DNA of 20,316 nucleotides from Acidobacteriaceae bacterium (GTDB lineage: Bacteria > Acidobacteriota > Terriglobia > Terriglobales > Acidobacteriaceae). The stretch is from positions 27,061-47,376 of the forward strand of contig PMTP01000129.1 of the NCBI GenBank assembly GCA_003167305.1. Direction: 5' to 3'. Below the pieces are notes generated by a model that searched no databases, was not told where the DNA came from, and saw only the letters and a list, made by a program, of their open reading frames with translations. Position 1 is the stretch's first letter, and each line of letters starts with the position of its first letter. Both the position numbers and the translations under genes were made by a program. Of the stretch, positions 15,784-20,316 are shown piece by piece.

Positions 15784-18192
15784 CTACTCGGCGCGAAGCG
15801 CCTGCATCGGATCTAACCGCGAAGCGCGCCATGCCGGTATCATGCAGGCCAGGGTAGCCACCAGCAGCAGCGCTGCAGCCACAGCCGCAAACACCAGCGG
15901 GTCGAGAGGCTGCGTTTGATAGAGCATCGCGCGGATCAGTTGGACAACAGCAGAACTAGCGATCAAGCCAAAAGCCAGGCCTAGGAGCGCGGGACGCATC
16001 CCGTCGAACAGCACATTGCGCAATACCTGTTCGCGCTGTGCGCCGAGCGCTATGCGGATTCCGATTTCGCTGGTGCGCTGCGCCACGATGTAAGAGAGCA
16101 CTCCAAACAGTCCCACCCCGGCCAGCAGCAAAGACAGCACCGCAAAGCCCAGCAGCAGCGTCGCGTTGAAGCTCGCATCCAGCGTGGATTTGCCTAGCAA
16201 TTGCTCCATGGTCAGCACATCGGAGACGGGAAGGTTATGATCCAGCTCCGCGACCAGGCGCTGCACCGGCAGGGCGAGTTGCTCCACGTCGCCGCTCGAG
16301 CGAATCACCAGCGTTCCGTTGTTCTGAGCGCCCGAGAAGAGAGGAAAATACTGCATGGGGCCGGGAAGCTCCGATGCCTGGTAGCGCGTGTCTCCAACAA
16401 CGCCCACAATCTCCATGTTGTGGCCCATGACCACCAGGTGCTTGCCGATTGGATCTTCACCCTGAAGGTACTGGTCAACGAATGATTTGCTGACAACTGC
16501 TTCATCTGCGCGCTCAAGCTGCTTTGATGGATCGAAGCTTCTTCCGCGCAGGATCGGAATGCCCATGGCCGCGAAATAGCCGGGATCGGCGAAGCGCGCA
16601 ATGGCAAACTGTGCCTGCCCCCGCGGCAGCGGCGGATGCTCGCCAATCGCGAAGCTGGAATCGCCCCAATAGCCCTGGCCGGGAACCGCCTGGACAAAGC
16701 CCGCGGATTGCACGCCGGGCAGCGCGCGCACATGCTCCAGTAGCGACCGATACAGATTCACCTGCTGCGCGGGATCGTTGTAACGGCCGCCAAACAAGCC
16801 AATCCGCATGGTCAGCACGTTCTTCGTGATGCAGCCCATCTCGGAAGAACGCAGGCGCGCATAGCTTTTCAAAAGCAGACCCGCCGCAACCAGCAGCACA
16901 ACCGTCAGGCCCACCTCGACCGCCAGCAGCGATTTGCGCAACCGCGTGTTGCTGAGGCCGGCGCTCGATCCTCGTCCCGAATCCTGCAACGCACTCAGCA
17001 GGCGCCTTGAATCCGTACTCAGCGAAGAAATCATGCCGGCAAAAAGCGCGCAAAGTGCAATTAGTCCGACGGCAAACGCAGCCACCATTCCATCGATATG
17101 AATCGCCTCAACGCGGCTCATATCCGTGCGCAGGTGCACCAGCCACTGCAAAGTCCCGTAGGCCAGCAACAAGCCAGCTCCGCCGCCCACCGCCGCCAGC
17201 ACAAAGCTCTCCATCAGCCGCTCGCGCAACAGGCGCCAGAAGCCCCCGCCGAGCGCAACGCGAATTGCCAATTCCTTGCGCCGTGCGGCTGCGCGAGCCA
17301 CCAGCAGGTTTGCCACGTTCAGGCAGGCAATCAGTAAGACGCAAAAGGTGGCGGCCAGCAACACGTAGAGCGGCTTCCGCACGTCGCCCACCATGTGCTC
17401 CAGCAGAGGGCGAGTCGCTGCCGAGCTGGAGATGAATGCATCCTCCGGATGCTGATCGTGCAGGCGGCGCGAAATCACCGAAAGATCCGCCTTGCCCTGT
17501 TCCTCTGAGAACCTCGGCCGCAAACGCCCCACGACCTGGAAGACGTGATTGTCCAGGGCCGCCGTCCAGCTCACCGGCTTGTCGTAATACACCGGAGCCC
17601 ACAACTGAGTTGCCGCGTCCGGAAAAGCAAATCCGGATGGCAGGATTCCAATGACGGTATAAGAATGGCCGTTGAGATAAATGCTATTGTTCAGAATGCC
17701 CGGATCGCCGCCGAAGCGCCGCTGCCACAGGCTCCAGCTGAGCAGAACTGTGGCGGCGGCGGACTGCTGGTCGTCCGCCGCGGTAAAGTCGCGTCCCAGT
17801 GCCGGCCGCACTCCCAGAGTTGACAGCAGATTCCACGTGCAGTCGCTTCCGCGCAGCTTTTCAGGAAGCTGGTCGCCTGCTCCGGCCAGATTGAATTCCT
17901 CCTCGCCGAGCAGCGCCAGGTCTGTAAAGCTCCGGTTCTGTTTCCGCCACTCCGAGTAGACTCCCCCGGCAACTGTGTTAAATGCGAATTCGCCGTCGTT
18001 GCTGTGTTCATACAGCTCGACCAGCTTGTTGGGATCTTTGAACGGCAGCGGCTTCATCAGCACGCTGCGCACCACCGTGAACAAGGCGACATTGGCTCCT
18101 ATGCCCAGCGCCATGACAAGGATCGCAAGACCGGCAAAGCCGGGCGTTCTGCACAATTGTCGAATTGCATAACGCAGTTCCCGCAGCAGCAT
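15784..18192 (-). CDS. ADOP-family MacB/FtsX-like permease 7, first in the array and most divergent
   Basis: This 802-residue permease is the first translated after ATPase 1, beginning 2 bases after its stop. Its ribosome binding site (GGAGG, 7 bases before the ATG) lies inside the end of the ATPase gene, so tight coupling is expected. The N-terminus MLLRELRYAIRQLCRTPGF differs most from its sisters. TM1 is about 20-43. The first FtsX block (about 273-395) has KELAIRVALGGGF (306-318), where the usual GA.R ending is lost. It ends in a Ser/Asp-rich segment, not the Arg-rich tail. The second anchor is about 420-441. The last FtsX block (about 678-790) has SEIGIRIALGAQR (708-720). The C-terminus is [17 protein letters not shown], most like permease 4. 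Direct adjacency to the canonical ATPase and the adaptor makes it the best candidate for the core permease of a MacAB-like exporter. Confidence 0.95.
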   Translation of the reverse strand: MLLRELRYAIRQLCRTPGFAGLAILVMALGIGANVALFTVVRSVLMKPLPFKDPNKLVELYEHSNDGEFAFNTVAGGVYSEWRKQNRSFTDLALLGEEEFNLAGAGDQLPEKLRGSDCTWNLLSTLGVRPALGRDFTAADDQQSAAATVLLSWSLWQRRFGGDPGILNNSIYLNGHSYTVIGILPSGFAFPDAATQLWAPVYYDKPVSWTAALDNHVFQVVGRLRPRFSEEQGKADLSVISRRLHDQHPEDAFISSSAATRPLLEHMVGDVRKPLYVLLAATFCVLLIACLNVANLLVARAAARRKELAIRVALGGGFWRLLRERLMESFVLAAVGGGAGLLLAYGTLQWLVHLRTDMSRVEAIHIDGMVAAFAVGLIALCALFAGMISSLSTDSRRLLSALQDSGRGSSAGLSNTRLRKSLLAVEVGLTVVLLVAAGLLLKSYARLRSSEMGCITKNVLTMRIGLFGGRYNDPAQQVNLYRSLLEHVRALPGVQSAGFVQAVPGQGYWGDSSFAIGEHPPLPRGQAQFAIARFADPGYFAAMGIPILRGRSFDPSKQLERADEAVVSKSFVDQYLQGEDPIGKHLVVMGHNMEIVGVVGDTRYQASELPGPMQYFPLFSGAQNNGTLVIRSSGDVEQLALPVQRLVAELDHNLPVSDVLTMEQLLGKSTLDASFNATLLLGFAVLSLLLAGVGLFGVLSYIVAQRTSEIGIRIALGAQREQVLRNVLFDGMRPALLGLAFGLIASSAVVQLIRAMLYQTQPLDPLVFAAVAAALLLVATLACMIPAWRASRLDPMQALRAE

Positions 18193-18194
18193 GG

Positions 18195-18917
18195 CTATGC
18201 CTCCACTTCCTCTTCCAGCTTCTTCAATTCGGTTTCGGAGACGACCTTGCCGTCGAAGAGATGCACCTCGCGCTGGGCGTGGCGGGCGAAGCGCGGATCG
18301 TGCGTCACCATGCAGATGGTCGCGCCTTCGCGGTGCAGGTCGGCCAGCAGATGCATCACTGCTTCGCCGTTCTTCGAGTCAAGATTGCCGGTGGGCTCGT
18401 CGGCCAGCAGGATCGACGGCGAACCGGCCAATGCGCGCGCCACGGCGACGCGCTGCTGCTGGCCGCCGCTCAGTTGCGCGGGATAATGCCTCATGCGGTG
18501 CGCCATGTTGACGCGCTCCAGCGCTTCCTTCACGCGCCGCTTGCGCTCGGGTGAAGGCATCCCGGCGCGATAGGTCAGCGGCAGCTCGACATTCTCTTCG
18601 ACGGTAAGGTCGCCGATGAGATTGAAGCTCTGGAAGATGAAGCCGATCTCCTGGTTGCGGATGCGCGAGCGGTCGCCGAAGCTGAGATTCTCGACGGGAT
18701 TGCCGTTGAGCAGGTACTTGCCGCCCGTGGGTGTGTCGAGCAGTCCCAGAATCGAGAGCAGCGTGGATTTGCCGCAGCCCGAAGGACCGGACATGGCCAC
18801 GTACTCGCCGCGCGAGATGGTGAGGTGTATTCCGGAGAGCGCGTGCGTCTCCACTTCGTCGGTGTAGAAGATCTTGGTCAGGTCTTCAATTTCAATCAGC
18901 GTGCCATTCGATGCCAT
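18195..18917 (-). CDS. ABC transporter ATP-binding protein, MacB/LolD type (ATPase 1)
   Basis: This 240-residue cytoplasmic nucleotide-binding subunit has every motif in canonical form: Walker A GPSGCGKS (44-51), Q-loop Q96, signature LSGGQQQRVAVARA (149-162), Walker B SILLADEP (168-175), D-loop GNLDS with Asp180, and H-loop His206. Sequence and length place it in the MacB/LolD/FtsE group, whose partners are FtsX-fold permeases like those that follow. A short charged tail (ETELKKLEEEVEA) ends the protein. The ATG at 18917 is preceded by AGGGGGA at a spacing of 4 bases. Upstream lies the repeat-filled spacer after the adaptor gene; downstream, permease 7 begins after 2 bases. It is the likely main energy source for the array, alone as a homodimer or paired with ATPase 2. 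The pairing is inference. Confidence 0.97.
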   Translation of the reverse strand: MASNGTLIEIEDLTKIFYTDEVETHALSGIHLTISRGEYVAMSGPSGCGKSTLLSILGLLDTPTGGKYLLNGNPVENLSFGDRSRIRNQEIGFIFQSFNLIGDLTVEENVELPLTYRAGMPSPERKRRVKEALERVNMAHRMRHYPAQLSGGQQQRVAVARALAGSPSILLADEPTGNLDSKNGEAVMHLLADLHREGATICMVTHDPRFARHAQREVHLFDGKVVSETELKKLEEEVEA

Positions 18918-18929
18918 TCTGTCCCCCTC

Positions 18930-18957
18930 GTGAGTTGTGAGTTGTCAGTTGTCAGTC
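18930..18957. repeat. Degenerate 7-bp tandem repeat, GT(G/C)AGT(T/C), 4 units
   Basis: On the plus strand four 7-base units follow one another: GTGAGTT, GTGAGTT, GTCAGTT, GTCAGTC. They lie between the adaptor and ATPase 1 genes, just upstream of the ATPase ribosome binding site. Short heptamer arrays of this look are known from intergenic regions of several bacterial phyla, but their function is unclear. Confidence 0.85.
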
Positions 18958-18969
18958 GTCGCCGTCGAT

Positions 18970-19004
18970 CCCTATTCCCTATTCCCTAGTCCCTGGTCCC
19001 TGTT
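18970..19004. repeat. Degenerate 7-bp tandem repeat, CCCT(A/G)(T/G)T-like, 5 units
   Basis: On the plus strand five 7-base units follow one another: CCCTATT, CCCTATT, CCCTAGT, CCCTGGT, CCCTGTT. The last unit runs into the TAA stop of the adaptor gene (plus-strand tta at 19003-19005). This is a second heptamer family, only 12 bases from the first. Together they fill most of the 18918-19002 spacer, the only gap above 40 bases inside the cluster. No hairpin terminator is visible here. Confidence 0.85.
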
Positions 19005-20271
19005 ACTCAAGGCTGATGCGATCCACGTTGTCCCAGCGCGACATATCGGAGAGAATCACGGTGTCGCCCTCCTTCAATCCTTCGATCACCTGAATGCTGT
19101 TGACCGATGCGCGGCCCACCTTGACCGGAACGCGCGTTGCGCCCTTGCCGTCGGCGTCGATCTTGAAGAGGCTCAGCGTCGAGTTCTCGTTGCCCAGCGC
19201 CGGCCGGCCCACGTAGAGCACATCGGTCATGCGCTCCAGATCGATGGTTCCATCCACGCTCAGTGCGGGACGCGCGCCTGGCGGCAAAGGTCCGTCCAGT
19301 GCTACGTCAACGGTGACCGTTCCGTTCAATACAGAAGGATCGATTCTGATAACATGACCGGGAATGATGCCGTTGTGGGTGTCAATGGAGGCGGGTTGGC
19401 CGATCTGGATGTCGCGCGCCTGGGTCTCGGCGATCTGAAGAGCGGCCTTGAGTTTGTCAAGCTGAATCACCTGAGCCACCGAGGTTCCCGCGGTGACGTG
19501 CTGTCCCACCTGCAACGGAGCAGGAAGCTGTGCGAGAACGCCGGAGATTCCGGCCCTGACCTGAAGCGCCGTCGACTGCTTCTGATAGAGGTCGAGCTGG
19601 GCCTTGGCCTGGTCGATCTTAGTTTGTTGGGAAGCGAGCTGGACCTCAATCGCCTTCTGGTTGACATCGAGCTGCTCCTGGCTGAGCTTGTGCTGAGCGG
19701 TCAATTGGTCGGCTGTATTCTTTGAATTGCTATAGGCAATGCCGGCAATCACGCCAAGGTCATAGAGAGCCTTGTCGGTCTGCGCCTGCAGCTGGTCCTG
19801 GGTATAGGCGGCATTGATCTGCGCGGCGGCGGTTTTCTTGTCCATCAGTGTGCTTTCGAGCGTAGCCTTAAGGCTCTTATAGTCGGCCTGTGCGCCCCTC
19901 AGCGCTAACTGCGCGCTGAGAAGCTGCTGCTCGAGTTGAGGGTCTGCCAAGTCCATCAGAACGGTATCCGGTGTGACCTTGGCGCCGGGCAAGACGCGTA
20001 TACGAACGATGGTGGCATCCGTCTGCGCGGGAATCAGCTCGATCGAGTCCTCGCGCGGGACTAGGCTGCCGGTAGACCCGCGCACCTGGCGGATCATCGG
20101 TCCGCGCTTGACCGTGTCCGGCCAGATGGTCGAGCGATCCACAGTGGGCGCAGCCGGTTTGAGCCGCATAACAACGACAACTCCCACCGCCAGGATAACC
20201 AGCGCGGCGGCGATATACGCCGCAAGGCGGCGCTTCCTCTTGAGCAACAAATCTGGGCGAGCGATATCCAT
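19003..20271 (-). CDS. HlyD/MacA-type periplasmic adaptor (membrane-fusion protein)
   Basis: This 422-residue adaptor would link the inner-membrane permease to an outer-membrane channel. It has a basic cytoplasmic tail (MDIARPDLLLKRKRR), a single membrane anchor (about 17-35), and the first half of a lipoyl-like domain (about 80-110, ending VLMDLADPQL). A long helical-hairpin region rich in Gln/Ala/Lys follows (about 111-235), then the second lipoyl half with GISGVLAQL (241-249) and VGQHVTAGT (255-263), and beta-barrel and membrane-proximal domains to the end, including VIEGLKEGDTVIL (395-407). I prefer the ATG at 20271, because the charged tail then opens the protein as is usual for this group. 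A TTG at 20289 would add six residues. Neither has a clear ribosome binding site. It is the first gene visible in the operon; any promoter or regulator would lie beyond the right edge. Confidence 0.94.
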   Translation of the reverse strand: MDIARPDLLLKRKRRLAAYIAAALVILAVGVVVVMRLKPAAPTVDRSTIWPDTVKRGPMIRQVRGSTGSLVPREDSIELIPAQTDATIVRIRVLPGAKVTPDTVLMDLADPQLEQQLLSAQLALRGAQADYKSLKATLESTLMDKKTAAAQINAAYTQDQLQAQTDKALYDLGVIAGIAYSNSKNTADQLTAQHKLSQEQLDVNQKAIEVQLASQQTKIDQAKAQLDLYQKQSTALQVRAGISGVLAQLPAPLQVGQHVTAGTSVAQVIQLDKLKAALQIAETQARDIQIGQPASIDTHNGIIPGHVIRIDPSVLNGTVTVDVALDGPLPPGARPALSVDGTIDLERMTDVLYVGRPALGNENSTLSLFKIDADGKGATRVPVKVGRASVNSIQVIEGLKEGDTVILSDMSRWDNVDRISLE

Positions 20272-20316
20272 ACGCCAGAGATAGAGCAATTACCGTGCCA
20301 GACGGAGATTGTTTTA

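Noticed and set aside
862..18192. Repeated permease genes as an assembly artefact
   Set aside because: The seven genes differ clearly along their lengths and each frame is intact, so collapsed or duplicated contigs are unlikely. Only the junction repeats are close to identical.
18930..19004. Heptamer repeats as a CRISPR array or a transcription terminator
   Set aside because: The units are 7 bases with no spacers, and there is no GC-rich hairpin followed by a T-run on the coding strand.
20272..20289. TTG start adding six residues to the adaptor
   Set aside because: There is no better ribosome binding site, and the ATG at 20271 gives the usual basic N-terminal tail ahead of the membrane anchor. 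It is not excluded.
20272..20316. Promoter for the operon upstream of the adaptor gene
   Set aside because: Only 45 bases are available and no convincing -35/-10 pair is seen. The promoter is probably beyond the window.

Overview
The window is one co-directional, minus-strand gene cluster with no gene on the plus strand. Read in the direction of transcription (right to left), it encodes a membrane-fusion/periplasmic adaptor of the HlyD/MacA type, a MacB/LolD-type ABC ATPase, seven consecutive MacB/FtsX-type permeases of about 800-850 residues, a second MacB-type ABC ATPase, and the first 51 codons of an exported protein that runs off the left edge. The permeases match the family known as ADOP (acidobacterial duplicated orphan permease): an [18 protein letters not shown] N-terminus, two MacB periplasmic-core plus FtsX units fused in one chain, and an ARRAAS..PMQALR.E C-terminus. 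This family, together with the high GC content, points to an Acidobacteriota genome, probably of the Terriglobia/Acidobacteriaceae kind. That assignment is inference, because no rRNA or housekeeping gene is present.

Layout: adaptor 19003-20271; 84-base spacer with two heptamer tandem arrays; ATPase 1 18195-18917; permeases 7 to 1 at 15784-18192, 13330-15768, 10877-13303, 8403-10850, 5813-8371, 3374-5797 and 862-3336; ATPase 2 153-857; exported protein fragment 1-153. Apart from the spacer, gaps between genes are 2-37 bases or a stop/start overlap, and most genes have a purine-rich ribosome binding site, so one long polycistronic unit is likely. The promoter is not visible: only 45 bases lie upstream of the adaptor gene.

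How the parts could work together: the ATPases would power MacB-like permeases in the inner membrane. The adaptor would bridge the periplasm, and an outer-membrane TolC-like channel would complete a tripartite exporter; the fragment at 1-153 could be the start of such a gene, but only its signal peptide is seen. Each permease carries two FtsX coupling motifs, so one chain probably supplies both halves of a transmembrane domain. ATPase 2 differs from ATPase 1 at its D-loop and just after its signature motif, which raises the possibility of an asymmetric ATPase pair serving two-lobed permeases. The ratio of seven permeases to two ATPases and one adaptor is the most unusual property. The substrate cannot be deduced.

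The array shows signs of growth by tandem duplication: about 141 bases spanning the junction between permeases 5 and 4 are nearly repeated at the junction between permeases 6 and 5. No RNA gene, mobile element, CRISPR array or clear terminator was seen.
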